Assembly: GCA_025458525.1 (NCBI GenBank)
Contig: JALOSF010000026.1
Location: 1-39,627 of the forward strand
Source: Cypionkella sp.
GTDB lineage: Bacteria > Pseudomonadota > Alphaproteobacteria > Rhodobacterales > Rhodobacteraceae
Length of the DNA stretch: 39,627 nt
Direction: 5' to 3'
Part shown: one piece after another, positions 16,549-25,356 of the stretch
Numbering within the stretch: position 1 is the stretch's first letter
Layout: every line of letters starts with the position of its first letter
Notes under the pieces: generated by a model
What the model was told of the DNA's origin: nothing
What the model saw: only the letters and a program-made list of their open reading frames with translations
Databases searched by the model: none
Translations under genes and position numbers: made by a program

Positions 16549-17526
16549 ATGCTGTTTTCGCTTTCCCAACGCCGCCGCTTTTCGGATCTGTCCGAGCAAG
16601 AGGTTCTGGCGCTCGCCATCTCCTCCGAGGAAGATGATGCCCGGATCTACCGCAGCTATGCCGAGCGGCTGCGGGCCGATTACGGCGCGACCGCCAAAGT
16701 CTTTGACGGGATGGCCGCCGAAGAAGATGGCCATCGCCGCCAGTTGATCGACCTGCACCGCGCCCGGTTTGGCGAGGTGATTCCATTGCTGCGCAGGGAA
16801 CATGTGGCGGGGTTTTACGCCCGCCGCCCGGTCTGGCTGGTGGAAAACCTGACGCTGGAGACGATCCGCGCCGAGGCCGAGGCGATGGAAAAGCAGGCCG
16901 AGGCCTTTTACCTCAGGGCGGCGCAGGCGACCACGGATGCCGGCACCCGCAAATTGCTGGGCGATCTTGCCGCCGCAGAATCGGGGCACAAGAAGCGGGC
17001 CGATGCGCTGCTTGACCATCATGTCGATGCGCAAAGCGAGGAACAGGAAAACCGCGCCGCCAAGCGGCAATTCATCCTGACTTGGGTGCAGCCGGGGTTG
17101 GCGGGGTTGATGGATGGCTCTGTCTCGACGCTTGCGCCGATCTTTGCCACCGCCTTTGCAACGCAGGACACCTGGACCACCTTTCTGGTCGGCACGGCGG
17201 CCAGTGTGGGCGCTGGTATTTCGATGGGCTTTACCGAAGCTGCGCATGACGACGGCGTGCTGTCGGGCCGGGGCAGCCCGTGGAAGCGCGGGATTGCCTC
17301 TGGTGTCATGACGACGGTGGGGGGCATGGGCCACGCGCTGCCCTATCTGATTCCCGATTTCTGGACGGCAACGATCCTTGCCATGGTGGTGGTCTTTGTC
17401 GAGCTTTGGGCCATCGCCTGGATTCAGAACAAATACATGGAAACCCCCTTCCTACGGGCTGCGATGCAGGTCGTGCTTGGCGGCGCGCTGGTCTTTGCGG
17501 CGGGTGTGCTGATCGGTGGCGGTTAA
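16549..17526 (+). CDS. mbfA: Membrane-bound ferritin, iron exporter MbfA
   Basis: 325 residues. The N-terminal half (about 10-155) is a ferritin-like/rubrerythrin domain with helices carrying ligands in SSEEDDARIYRSY, AAEEDGHRRQ and AAESGHKKRA. The C-terminal half is a VIT1/CCC1-type transporter (about 170-325) with WVQPGLAGLMDGSVSTLAP and SVGAGISMGFTEA. In Bradyrhizobium and Agrobacterium MbfA exports iron and protects against iron and peroxide stress. ATG 16549 is preferred because GGTGAC lies just upstream. ATG 16537 would add four residues but touches the Irr box, leaving almost no leader. It is divergent from the tetR unit. Confidence 0.92.
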   Translation: MLFSLSQRRRFSDLSEQEVLALAISSEEDDARIYRSYAERLRADYGATAKVFDGMAAEEDGHRRQLIDLHRARFGEVIPLLRREHVAGFYARRPVWLVENLTLETIRAEAEAMEKQAEAFYLRAAQATTDAGTRKLLGDLAAAESGHKKRADALLDHHVDAQSEEQENRAAKRQFILTWVQPGLAGLMDGSVSTLAPIFATAFATQDTWTTFLVGTAASVGAGISMGFTEAAHDDGVLSGRGSPWKRGIASGVMTTVGGMGHALPYLIPDFWTATILAMVVVFVELWAIAWIQNKYMETPFLRAAMQVVLGGALVFAAGVLIGGG

Positions 17527-17592
17527 GCCAAAGGGCCGCCGGCGCAGCCGACGCTGCCGCCCACATACCGGAGCCCGCGCAAAAGCCGGGGA

Positions 17593-18495
17593 TCAGCCGC
17601 CCAGGTGGCTTTCGCCCCGCGCGGCGGCCAGATCCATCTGACGCTGGCGTTCGCGGAACCGGCTGCGGTCGGCCGGGGTGTATTCGTCCACACAGGCCGC
17701 GCAGCAGACACCCTTTTCATAGGCCGGGTGCTGACGCCCCTCGGGCGTGACGGGGCGGCGGCAGGCGCCGCAGCTTTCGTTGGCGCCGGGCACCAGCCCA
17801 TGTCCGACCGATACGCGCCCGTCGAACACATAGCATTCGCCCTGCCACAGGCTTTGGTCCTGAGGCACGTCTTCGAGATATTTCAGGATGCCCCCCTTGA
17901 GGTGGAACACATCCTTGACGCCTTGAGACAAAAGGTAATTCGTCGATTTCTCGCAGCGGATGCCGCCGGTGCAGAACATCGCGATGCGCTTGTTGTGAAA
18001 CCTGTCGCGGTTTTCTTCCCACCATTTTGGAAAGTCGCGAAAACTGCGGGTGGCCGGGTCCACCGCGCCGGCAAAGGTGCCGATGGCGACCTCGTAATCG
18101 TTGCGGGTGTCGATCACCGCCACATCGGGCTGTCGGATCAGGTCGTTCCAGTCTTTGGGGGCGACGTAATGGCCCACGCGCGCTTTCGGATCGACATCCG
18201 GCACGCCCATCGTGACGATTTCCCGCTTCAGCCGCACCTTCATGCGGCCGAAGGGCATGGTCGGCGACTGGCTTTCCTTCCACTCCAGATCGGCGCAGCC
18301 CGGCAACCCACGGATATGGGACAACACCGCATCGATCCCGGCGCGCGGCCCGGCGATGGTGCCGTTGATGCCTTCGGTCGCAAGCAGGAGCGATCCCTTG
18401 ACCCCTTCGGCGCTGCACAGATCAAGCAGCGGGCCCCGCAAGGCGGCGGGGTCCGGAAAGCGTGTGAAATGATACAGCGCGGCAATGGTCAGCAT
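17593..18495 (-). CDS. trhO: tRNA uridine(34) hydroxylase (rhodanese-like)
   Basis: TrhO (YceA family) makes 5-hydroxyuridine at U34 of tRNAs, the precursor of mo5U/cmo5U, using a rhodanese-like domain. The 300-residue length fits the family. An N-terminal ferredoxin-like domain (residues 1-95) contains GSLLLATEGINGTIAG. The rhodanese domain (about 110-215) has the active loop CTGGIRCEKS (Cys175 and Cys181). The C-terminal region carries paired cysteines (ESCGACRRP, GVCCAAC), probably a zinc site. ATG 18495 gives the normal N-terminus (MLTIAALYHF). It is divergent from pncA and convergent with mbfA. Confidence 0.93.
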   Translation of the reverse strand: MLTIAALYHFTRFPDPAALRGPLLDLCSAEGVKGSLLLATEGINGTIAGPRAGIDAVLSHIRGLPGCADLEWKESQSPTMPFGRMKVRLKREIVTMGVPDVDPKARVGHYVAPKDWNDLIRQPDVAVIDTRNDYEVAIGTFAGAVDPATRSFRDFPKWWEENRDRFHNKRIAMFCTGGIRCEKSTNYLLSQGVKDVFHLKGGILKYLEDVPQDQSLWQGECYVFDGRVSVGHGLVPGANESCGACRRPVTPEGRQHPAYEKGVCCAACVDEYTPADRSRFRERQRQMDLAAARGESHLGG

Positions 18496-18547
18496 GGGCG
18501 CGGCATAGGACAAGCACGGCGCCGGATCAAGCCTGCCCGGCAGGTGG

Positions 18548-18575
18548 TTGACAGCGCGCGGGCGATCCCTACGAC
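18548..18575 (+). promoter_or_regulatory. Candidate pncA promoter
   Basis: TTGACA (18548-18553), 16-nt spacer, TACGAC (18570-18575); a ribosome site AGAAGGAG follows before ATG 18601. The perfect -35 makes this one of the better promoters in the window. Confidence 0.55.
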
Positions 18576-18600
18576 TGAGGTCCAGCAGAAGGAGCCCACC

Positions 18601-19209
18601 ATGCACCCATCGACCGACGCCCTGATCGTGATTGACGTGCAAAACGACTTTTGTCCCGGCGGTGCCCTTGCAGTGGCCGGGGGCGATGACATTGTCGGCG
18701 GCATCACCGCGCTGATGGCCGATTTCCCGGCCATCGTCCTTACGCAGGACTGGCACCCGGCCGATCACAGCTCTTTTGCCGCGAACCACCCGGGCGCGGC
18801 CCCGTTCAGCATGATCCAGATGCCCTATGGCCCGCAGGTGCTGTGGCCCAGCCATTGCGTGCAAGGCAGCGCGGGCGCGGCCTTCCACGCGGATTTGGCG
18901 GTGGATCGCGCCGATCTGATCCTGCGCAAGGGGTTTCGGCCCAAGATCGACAGCTATTCGGCGTTCTTTGAAAATGATCGAACCACGCAAACCGGGTTGG
19001 ATGGCTATTTGCGCGACCGGGGCGTGTCGCGTCTCGTGCTCGTCGGTCTTGCCACCGATTTCTGCGTGGCCTTTTCCGCGCTTGATGCCGCGCGGCTTGG
19101 CTATGATGTGACTGTCCGGCTTGACCTGTGCCGCGCCATCGACCTTGATGGCAGCCTTGCCGCCATGACCGCACAGATGCTTGCGGCGGGCGTCCGGCTT
19201 GAAGGGTGA
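18601..19209 (+). CDS. pncA: Nicotinamidase
   Basis: PncA hydrolyses nicotinamide to nicotinate and ammonia for NAD salvage, in the cytoplasm. The 202-residue isochorismatase-fold protein keeps the catalytic triad Asp12 (VIDVQNDF), Lys110 (ILRKGF) and Cys155 (ATDFCV). The metal ligands are Asp50, His52 and His56 in TQDWHPADHSSF. The CVQGS loop near residue 86 is also typical. AGAAGGAG lies upstream of ATG 18601. The next gene, pncB, uses its product, so the pair completes conversion of nicotinamide to nicotinate mononucleotide. Confidence 0.96.
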   Translation: MHPSTDALIVIDVQNDFCPGGALAVAGGDDIVGGITALMADFPAIVLTQDWHPADHSSFAANHPGAAPFSMIQMPYGPQVLWPSHCVQGSAGAAFHADLAVDRADLILRKGFRPKIDSYSAFFENDRTTQTGLDGYLRDRGVSRLVLVGLATDFCVAFSALDAARLGYDVTVRLDLCRAIDLDGSLAAMTAQMLAAGVRLEG

Positions 19210-19223
19210 TCCGCGCTCGCAAC

Positions 19224-19252
19224 TGGACAGCGCGGGGCGCAATTGATTTAAC
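19224..19252 (+). promoter_or_regulatory. Weak candidate pncB promoter
   Basis: TGGACA (19224-19229), 17-nt spacer, TTTAAC (19247-19252), inside the 72-nt pncA-pncB gap. pncB may also be read through from pncA. Confidence 0.3.
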
Positions 19253-19281
19253 GGCCCAAAGCCAAGGGCAGGAGCCGCAGA

Positions 19282-20574
19282 ATGGTTGACATCGCAACCC
19301 GCGTCCACAATCACAAGTGGAAGATTGACCCCATCGTGCGGTCGCTGATCGACACCGATTTCTACAAATTGCTGATGTGCCAGTCGGTGTTTCGCAACCG
19401 GCCCGAAACCAGCGTGACCTTCAGCCTGATAAACCGCACCAAATCCATCCGGTTGGCCGATCTGATCGACGAAGGCGAATTGCGCGAGCAGCTGGATCAT
19501 ATCCGCACCCTGCGCCTGTCCCGCGGCGAAAGCACATTCCTGCGCGGCAATACCTTTTATGGCAAGCGGCAGATGTTTCGCCCCGATTTCATGGATTGGT
19601 TCGAAGGCATGCAGCTGCCGCCCTATCACCTTGAAAAGCATGACGGGCAATATGAGCTGACCTTCGAGGGCAAATGGCCCGAGGTGATGCTGTGGGAAAT
19701 TCCGGCGCTGGCTGTGCTGATGGAATTGCGCTCGCGCGCGGTGCTGGGCAGCATGGGCAAGTTCGAGCTTCAGGTGCTTTATGCCAGGGCGATGACCAAG
19801 CTCTGGGCCAAGATCGAAAAGCTGCGGCAGATCGACGGGCTGAAGCTGGCCGATTTCGGCACCCGGCGGCGGCATTCTTTCCTGTGGCAGGACTGGGCGG
19901 TGCAGGCGTTGATCGAGGGGATGGGCAGCAAGTTCATCGGCACATCGAATTGTCTGATCGCCATGCGCCGCGAGGTCGAGGCGATTGGCACCAATGCCCA
20001 TGAGCTGCCCATGGTCTATTCCGCGCTGGCGCGATCCGATGCCGAACTGGCTCAGGCGCCCTATCAGGTGCTTGCCGATTGGCACGAAGAACATGATGGC
20101 AATCTGCGCATCATCTTGCCCGACACCTATGGCACCGAAGGGTTTCTGGCCCGCGCGCCCGACTGGCTTGCAACATGGACAGGCATCCGCATCGACTCGG
20201 GCGATCCGGCCACGGGTGCGGAAACCGCGATCCGCTGGTGGCAGGCGCATGGCGAAGACCCGCGCGGCAAGCTGGTGATCTTTTCCGACGGGCTGGACGT
20301 GGACAAGATCGCCGAATTGCACGCGCAGTTCAAAGGCAGGGTCAAGGTGTCCTTCGGCTGGGGCACGATGTTGACCAACGATTTCCGGGGGCTGGCCGAG
20401 GGCGATAGGCTTGCGCCCTTCAGTCTGGTCTGCAAGGCGATTTCCGCCGATGGCCGCCCGACGGTGAAACTGTCGGACAACCCGAACAAGGCGATGGGTC
20501 CAGCGGATGAAATCGCGCGTTACAAGCGGGTGTTCGGGGTGGGCCAGCAGGCCGCGCTGGATGTGGTCGTCTGA
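19282..20574 (+). CDS. pncB: Nicotinate phosphoribosyltransferase
   Basis: PncB condenses nicotinate with PRPP to nicotinate mononucleotide, with ATP hydrolysis. The 430-residue length matches proteobacterial PncB. Landmarks are the N-terminal LIDTDFYKLLMCQSVF and TFSLINRT, the catalytic-region sequence DFGTRRRHSFLWQ, the conserved SNCLIAMRREVEAIGTNAHE with the phosphorylatable His, and the C-terminal phosphate-binding VSFGWGTMLTND. ATG 19282 has GGCAGGAG upstream. It acts directly after pncA in the salvage route. A later de novo enzyme such as nadD is not in the window. Confidence 0.96.
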   Translation: MVDIATRVHNHKWKIDPIVRSLIDTDFYKLLMCQSVFRNRPETSVTFSLINRTKSIRLADLIDEGELREQLDHIRTLRLSRGESTFLRGNTFYGKRQMFRPDFMDWFEGMQLPPYHLEKHDGQYELTFEGKWPEVMLWEIPALAVLMELRSRAVLGSMGKFELQVLYARAMTKLWAKIEKLRQIDGLKLADFGTRRRHSFLWQDWAVQALIEGMGSKFIGTSNCLIAMRREVEAIGTNAHELPMVYSALARSDAELAQAPYQVLADWHEEHDGNLRIILPDTYGTEGFLARAPDWLATWTGIRIDSGDPATGAETAIRWWQAHGEDPRGKLVIFSDGLDVDKIAELHAQFKGRVKVSFGWGTMLTNDFRGLAEGDRLAPFSLVCKAISADGRPTVKLSDNPNKAMGPADEIARYKRVFGVGQQAALDVVV

Positions 20575-20589
20575 CCGGGGGCAGGCGCG

Positions 20590-21498
20590 CTATCCCAGGC
20601 AGCGGCGGGCAAACATCACGGCGCGCGCGATATGGCTGGCATGGACCGGGCTGTCGGGCGCAAGGCGCGGGGCCGCCCAGCCCACCGAGGCAAGCGTCCG
20701 GGCAAGGGTGAAGGCGTCCACCGCCTCCGGCGCGAGGCCATAGCCTTCGCAGAGCGCCGCGCGAATCTCGGCATAGCCGGGTTCATAAAGGTTCTGCGAA
20801 AGCACTGTTCCCAGATCATAGGCGCGAAAGCCAAAGCCGCTGTCGTCAAAATCGATCAGCGCAAGCGCCGGGCCGTTCACCAGAATATTCTCGCGCAGCA
20901 CATCGGCATGGACCAGACCCACGCTGCCCCGATGGCGGGCAAGTTCAGCCGCCAACCAGTCGCGCGCGGCACAGAGCAGGGCAGACTCCGATGCGGTCAG
21001 GGCCGGGTGGTCCCAGAACCGGCCCCAGAACGGGGCCTCGCCCACCAGACCGTCCTGATCCCAGCGCGGGCGGGTGAACCAGTCGGGCAGGCACAGCGCA
21101 TCTGTCGCCTGATGCACCCGCGCCAGAAGCTGACCCAGCGCGTGATGCAAGACAGCCTGATCGCGCACCGCGCCTGCCAGCGGAACGCCCGCCTCGCCCA
21201 GCGCCTCACCCTCCAGCCATTCCACCACCGAGGCGTTGCGGTCCGAGGGCAGGCTGGCCAAGATCTGGCCGTCGGGCAAGGCCACCGGCGCGGGCACCGG
21301 CAGGCCCGCCGCCGCAAGCGCGCCGCACCACCAAAGCTCTGACCGGATCGCCGCCGCCGATTGATAGCCGCGCCGATGCAGCCGCAGCGCGGCAGGCCGG
21401 CCGGCAATCGCGATCTGATACACCTCGTTTTCGCGCAGCCGAAGCGCCCGTGTCACCGTGCCGCCCCACAGCGCCGCCGCCTGTTCGGCCTCGGTCAT
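20590..21498 (-). CDS. APH-family (aminoglycoside phosphotransferase-fold) small-molecule kinase
   Basis: 302 residues. The kinase-like fold has the catalytic-loop motif LVHADVLRENILV (HxD-x4-N form, about residues 208-220) followed by the metal-binding LIDFDDSGFGFRAYDLG. The N-terminal lobe contains YQIAIAGRPAALRLHRRGY with the ATP-contacting region. Family members phosphorylate choline, homoserine, hydroxylysine, ethanolamine and similar alcohols, or rarely aminoglycosides. Its start overlaps the stop of the aminotransferase gene as ATGA, so the two are translationally coupled. A kinase plus an AGXT2L-type enzyme suggests phosphorylation of a hydroxylated amine and then elimination or transamination. 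Antibiotic resistance is unlikely from context. Confidence 0.85.
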   Translation of the reverse strand: MTEAEQAAALWGGTVTRALRLRENEVYQIAIAGRPAALRLHRRGYQSAAAIRSELWWCGALAAAGLPVPAPVALPDGQILASLPSDRNASVVEWLEGEALGEAGVPLAGAVRDQAVLHHALGQLLARVHQATDALCLPDWFTRPRWDQDGLVGEAPFWGRFWDHPALTASESALLCAARDWLAAELARHRGSVGLVHADVLRENILVNGPALALIDFDDSGFGFRAYDLGTVLSQNLYEPGYAEIRAALCEGYGLAPEAVDAFTLARTLASVGWAAPRLAPDSPVHASHIARAVMFARRCLG

Positions 21499-22763
21499 GC
21501 CGCATCCAGCGCGGCTTGCAGCGCATCGGCCAGCAGATCCGCCTCGGCCCGGCCAAACACCATCGGCGGACGGATCTTAAGCGTGGTGCCGCCCCGCCCG
21601 ATGCGGTTCATCAAGAACCCCCGCGCAACCATGTGTTCGACCAGATCGGCGGTGAAATCGCCCGCATCGTCATCGCCGAATTCCAGCCCGAAGAACATGC
21701 CGGTGCCGCGCGCATTCACGATCCGCCCATGGCGCAGCGCGCGCAGGCGGTCCAGCAGATAGGCCGCCGTTTCAGCCCCGCGTGCCTGCAAGCCTTCGTC
21801 CTCGATCACGTCCAAAGTGGCAAGGCAGGCAGCCGCCGACACCGGATTGCCGCCAAATGTGTTGAAATAGCCAAAGGCCTCGCGGAAGGCGGCCATCACG
21901 TCAGGCCGGGCAAGACAGGCCGCGACCGGGTGGCCATTGGCCATCGGCTTGCCCACTGTCACCACATCGGGCGCAAAGCCAAGCAGGTCATGCCCCCAGA
22001 AATGGCTGCCGACCCGGCCAAAGCCCGGCTGCACCTCATCACACAGGATCAACCCGCCAGCGGCCCGCACCGCCGCAACGGTGGCGTCCAGAAAGCCCGG
22101 CCCCACCACGGGCAAGCCTTCGTTGGCAAAGACCGGGCACAGCATCAACGCGGAAAAGCCAAATCCAGCCGCCTCCAGTTCCGCGATGGCGCGCGCCACA
22201 TGCGCGGCAAAGGCGGCAGGCTGCGCCGCAAGACTGCCGCCCAGCGGGGCCATGGTATCAGGCGACGGCACCAGCCGCACATTGGGCGCGCGCCCGCCAA
22301 TCGGGGGCCGCCGGGTGGAAAGCTGGCTCACCGCCGCCGTGTTGCCATGATAGGTGTTGTCGGTGGCAATGATGCCGGTCTTGCCCGTCACCGCCTGCGC
22401 CATGCGCAGCGCCAGATCATTCGCCTCGGACCCGGTGCAGACCATGATCGCCTGCGAAATGCCATGCCCCAGCGTGGCCGTCAGCCGCTCGATATAATCG
22501 AGGACCAGATCGTGGTGATAGCGGGTGTGGGTGTTCAGAACCGCCGCCTGCTGCGCGATCGCCGCCACCACGCGCGGATGGCAATGGCCGACATGCGCCA
22601 CGTTGTTGTAGCAATCGAGATAGCGCTTGCCCTCCGCATCCCACAGCCAGACACCCTGCCCCCGCACGATATGCACCGGGCTGCGATAGAATGTGGGCAC
22701 ATTCGGGCCCATCAGCCGTGCCCGCCGCGCCTGGTGTGTTTCGGCACTATGCGCGTCAGTCAT
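21495..22763 (-). CDS. Class III aminotransferase-fold enzyme, AGXT2L (amine phospho-lyase) type
   Basis: 422 residues, PLP-dependent fold type I. The PLP phosphate loop is VCTGSEANDLALR, the cofactor-ring contact lies in ILCDEVQPGFGR, and the Schiff-base lysine is in TVGKPMANGHP. NNVAHVGHCHPRVVAAIAQQ and NTHTRYHHD are close to ethanolamine-phosphate and 5-phosphohydroxylysine phospho-lyases (AGXT2L1/2), so elimination of ammonia and phosphate may be the real reaction. ATG 22763 has GAGGA upstream and overlaps the arfB stop by 8 nt; a frame to 22784 is less likely. The APH kinase follows with 4-nt overlap. Confidence 0.88.
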   Translation of the reverse strand: MTDAHSAETHQARRARLMGPNVPTFYRSPVHIVRGQGVWLWDAEGKRYLDCYNNVAHVGHCHPRVVAAIAQQAAVLNTHTRYHHDLVLDYIERLTATLGHGISQAIMVCTGSEANDLALRMAQAVTGKTGIIATDNTYHGNTAAVSQLSTRRPPIGGRAPNVRLVPSPDTMAPLGGSLAAQPAAFAAHVARAIAELEAAGFGFSALMLCPVFANEGLPVVGPGFLDATVAAVRAAGGLILCDEVQPGFGRVGSHFWGHDLLGFAPDVVTVGKPMANGHPVAACLARPDVMAAFREAFGYFNTFGGNPVSAAACLATLDVIEDEGLQARGAETAAYLLDRLRALRHGRIVNARGTGMFFGLEFGDDDAGDFTADLVEHMVARGFLMNRIGRGGTTLKIRPPMVFGRAEADLLADALQAALDAA

Positions 22764-23181
22764 CGGCATCCTCGACCCGGCCACGTCCGGCCTTTACGTC
22801 GCCGCGCACCGCTTTTGCCTTCAGCCGACGCAGCGTGCTGCCATAGGTCGGCTTGGTGGCCACCCGCCGCTTTGGCGCGATCAATGCCTGGCGGATCAGC
22901 TCTACCAGACGCTCACGCGCCATTTCGCGATTTCGCGCCTGGCTGCGGGTTTCCTCGGCCCGGATGATCACCGCCCCGTCCAGCGTCCAGCGCCGCCCGG
23001 CCAGCCGTTTCAACCGCGCCTTGATCGGCGCGGGCAGATGCGGCGAACGCTCTGCCTCGAACCTCAGTTCGACCGCGGTTTCAACCTTGTTGACATTCTG
23101 CCCCCCCGGCCCTTGTGAGCGGGTGAAATTTTCCGACAGTTCCCAATCGGCGATGGAGAGGTGTTCGTTGATCCGCAGCAT
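22756..23181 (-). CDS. arfB: Alternative ribosome-rescue factor ArfB (class I release-factor-like hydrolase)
   Basis: ArfB releases peptides from ribosomes stalled without a stop codon and backs up trans-translation. The 141-residue length fits. The catalytic GGQ is at residues 26-28 in RSQGPGGQNVNKVETAVELR, and the C-terminal tail is strongly basic (KRRVATKPTYGSTLRRLKAK), as needed to enter the empty mRNA channel. ATG 23181 gives the normal N-terminus (MLRINEHLSI). It is the first gene of a run with the aminotransferase and APH kinase; this linkage is probably positional rather than functional. Confidence 0.93.
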   Translation of the reverse strand: MLRINEHLSIADWELSENFTRSQGPGGQNVNKVETAVELRFEAERSPHLPAPIKARLKRLAGRRWTLDGAVIIRAEETRSQARNREMARERLVELIRQALIAPKRRVATKPTYGSTLRRLKAKAVRGDVKAGRGRVEDADD

Positions 23182-23270
23182 GGGCGCAGCATAGCAAATC
23201 GCCCAAGCCGAGAAAGCCCGCAGCAGCAGTTTCTTTTCCCGCGCGGCGAGACGGGGGGGCAGGACCGCCG

Positions 23271-24941
23271 TCAGGCAGGGTCGGAGCGCGCGGGCGCGTC
23301 CACGGTCACGGCCTCGACCCCTTGCTTGCTGCGCATACCGTCGCGATAGATCGCCTTGAACAGGCTCAGACACATCAGGATCATCACCAGACTGAACGGC
23401 AACGCCCCGATGACCATCGCGGTCTGGATCGCCGTCAGCCCCCCCACAAGCAACAGGGCCGCCACCACGATGCCCAGAGCCGCCCCCCAAAACAGGATAT
23501 GCGGCCGCGCCTTCGGGCCCTCATCCCCTGCGGCATTGATCGTGTTGACGATCAGCACAGCGGAATCGGCCGAGGTGACAAGATAGGTCAGCAGCAGGAT
23601 CACGATGACCACCGCCATGATCCAACCCCACAGATCGCCCAACAGCAGGCTGACCATGGTAAAGATCTTGCCACCATCAGTTGCGGCATAAAGGGCGCCA
23701 TCGGCCACGCCGGTCAGTTCCAGATTGATCGCCGTCCCGCCCGCAAAGGCGAACCAGACAAAGCACATGATCGACGGCACCACCATCGCGCCCAGCACGA
23801 ATTCGCGGATCGTGCGCCCGCGCGAGATGCGGGCAAGGAACAGGCCGACAAAGGGTGCAAAGGCGACCCACCATGCCCAGTAAAACACGGTCCAGCTGCC
23901 CTGCCACGCGGCCAGATCTGCCCCGATCTGGGTGCCATCCGCGGCATAAACCGTAAACAGCATGCCCGGCAGCGCGACCAGATACTCGCCAATCCCAAGA
24001 AAGAATGCCTTCAGGCCAAATCCGGTGGCGCCGAACAGGATCAGGACCGTCAGCAACAAGATGCTCAGACCCATGTTGAGGTTTGACAGCCACTTGATGC
24101 CCTTGCCCACCCCCGACAGTGCCGAAAGCGTGGAGGCGAGCATGATGACACAGATCGCAAACACGATACCCATGCCAGAGGCTGTCCCCGCCTCGTTCAG
24201 AAGCCAACCGCCAAAGCCGATCCGGCTCATCCCGGCGACGAATTGCTCGACCCCGAAGCCGATGGTCTGGGCGACGCCAAGGATCGTGGCGACCACCGCC
24301 ACACTGTCGATCGCATGGCCCAAAGGCCCCGACAAACGGCTGCCGAACAGGGGGGTCAAGGCGGACCGGATGGTCAAGGGCAGACCGCGGCGATAGGCAA
24401 AGAACCCAAGTGCAAGGCCCGCCACGGCATAGGACGACCATGCCGAAAGCCCCCAGTGCAGGTAGGACCATTTGAACGCGTTCAGCGCATTCTGCGCCGA
24501 TGCGGCACCGACATCGCCTTGTATGACCTCGGGGTTGGTTTGAAAGTGATAAATCGGCTCTGCGACAGACCAGGTCAGCATGCCAACACCGATCCCCGCG
24601 CCAAACATCATGGAAAACCATGAGAAATTCGAAAATTCGGGCCGTTCGTCATCATGGCCGAGCTTCATGCGGCCCGCCGCAGGCCAAAGCGCCAACGCCG
24701 CGCAGACCAGGACGAAAAAGGCCATCACAAAAACATACCATGCCGCGAAATTCGCAAGGATAAAGCTGTTCAACCCGGTCAGCACGCGCCCGGCCGAGTC
24801 TGGAAAGGCAACAGCCCAAAGCACGAGCGCCCCGACGGCCAGCTTTGACGTCACGGTCACATTCAGGCTGAAGCCATCGTAAAAGCCACCATCGGCGGTC
24901 TTGATCGGAAGGTCGGAAAGCGGAGGGCTTATCTTGGTCAT
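23271..24941 (-). CDS. BCCT family transporter (betaine/choline/carnitine type)
   Basis: A 556-residue inner-membrane protein with about twelve helices. Family signatures are the glycine-rich MMFGAGIGVGMLTWSVAEP in TM3 and the tryptophan-rich FYWAWWVAFAPFVGLFLARI with RISRGRTIREF in TM8, plus YLVTSADSAVLIVNTI further on. These carriers take up betaine-like compounds with Na+ or H+. No long C-terminal osmosensor tail is present, so osmotic gating is uncertain. ATG 24941 is chosen because AGGTG precedes it; ATG 24965 has no ribosome site. A 485-nt intergenic region with a structured RNA candidate lies upstream. Confidence 0.92.
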   Translation of the reverse strand: MTKISPPLSDLPIKTADGGFYDGFSLNVTVTSKLAVGALVLWAVAFPDSAGRVLTGLNSFILANFAAWYVFVMAFFVLVCAALALWPAAGRMKLGHDDERPEFSNFSWFSMMFGAGIGVGMLTWSVAEPIYHFQTNPEVIQGDVGAASAQNALNAFKWSYLHWGLSAWSSYAVAGLALGFFAYRRGLPLTIRSALTPLFGSRLSGPLGHAIDSVAVVATILGVAQTIGFGVEQFVAGMSRIGFGGWLLNEAGTASGMGIVFAICVIMLASTLSALSGVGKGIKWLSNLNMGLSILLLTVLILFGATGFGLKAFFLGIGEYLVALPGMLFTVYAADGTQIGADLAAWQGSWTVFYWAWWVAFAPFVGLFLARISRGRTIREFVLGAMVVPSIMCFVWFAFAGGTAINLELTGVADGALYAATDGGKIFTMVSLLLGDLWGWIMAVVIVILLLTYLVTSADSAVLIVNTINAAGDEGPKARPHILFWGAALGIVVAALLLVGGLTAIQTAMVIGALPFSLVMILMCLSLFKAIYRDGMRSKQGVEAVTVDAPARSDPA

Positions 24942-25199
24942 TGGCACCTGTCTGTCTGTGTTCATCGGGCTGTCAAAAAGCTCGGGATGAACACTGCCCG
25001 CGTGCCAACCCGATTTGGCCACGGCACGCGAAAGCGCAAAAGACTGCGGCACTTTGATAACGGTTCACCGGGCACTGCCCTTGCACCAAAAGGTGATGGA
25101 ACCTTGGGCCAACGCGGAAGCAATCGCTGCGTTCCATGATTTTGTTGGCTTTTTTGCTTTTTTCAGATCAGCCGACGGATTGCAACCCGCCGGAATAGA

Positions 25200-25230
25200 G
25201 AAAGGGTTGCCGGTGTGCGGCAACCCTTTC
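25200..25230. other. Perfect 13-bp hairpin
   Basis: GAAAGGGTTGCCG (25200-25212) pairs exactly with CGGCAACCCTTTC (25218-25230) around a 5-nt loop. No T tract follows on either strand, so it is not a classical intrinsic terminator. It could cap the 3' end of the small RNA candidate or act as an attenuator. Confidence 0.7.
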
Positions 25231-25299
25231 CGAGTTCAAGGAGATGGGCCAGTTAGGATAGCTGTCCCAATCATCGGTTGGTTTGCTAAGGGGTTGCCC

Positions 25300-25356
25300 C
25301 TAGAAAACACCCCCCATGACTGTCCCGACACGTCTCTCCAATATCACTCTAGACAC
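25300..25356 (-). CDS. Putative 18-residue leader peptide
   Basis: GTG 25356 to TAG 25300 encodes VSRVILERRVGTVMGGVF (initiator read as Met). It begins directly after the longest Shine-Dalgarno in the window (25372-25357). Its TAG stop lies inside the stem of a hairpin (25286-25303), so a terminating ribosome would alter the downstream fold. The peptide has no run of one amino acid that would suggest a classical attenuator. It is too short to test by codon usage, so reality is unproven. Confidence 0.4.
   Translation of the reverse strand: MSRVILERRVGTVMGGVF

Noticed and set aside
18496..20322. Long minus-strand open frame continuing upstream of trhO, antisense to pncA and pncB
   Set aside because: Its translation shows no family motifs and is rich in residues typical of antisense GC-rich frames; pncA and pncB on the plus strand have full catalytic motifs.
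20590..21498. Aminoglycoside resistance gene
   Set aside because: The fold is shared with many metabolic kinases and the coupled AGXT2L-type gene points to small-molecule metabolism.
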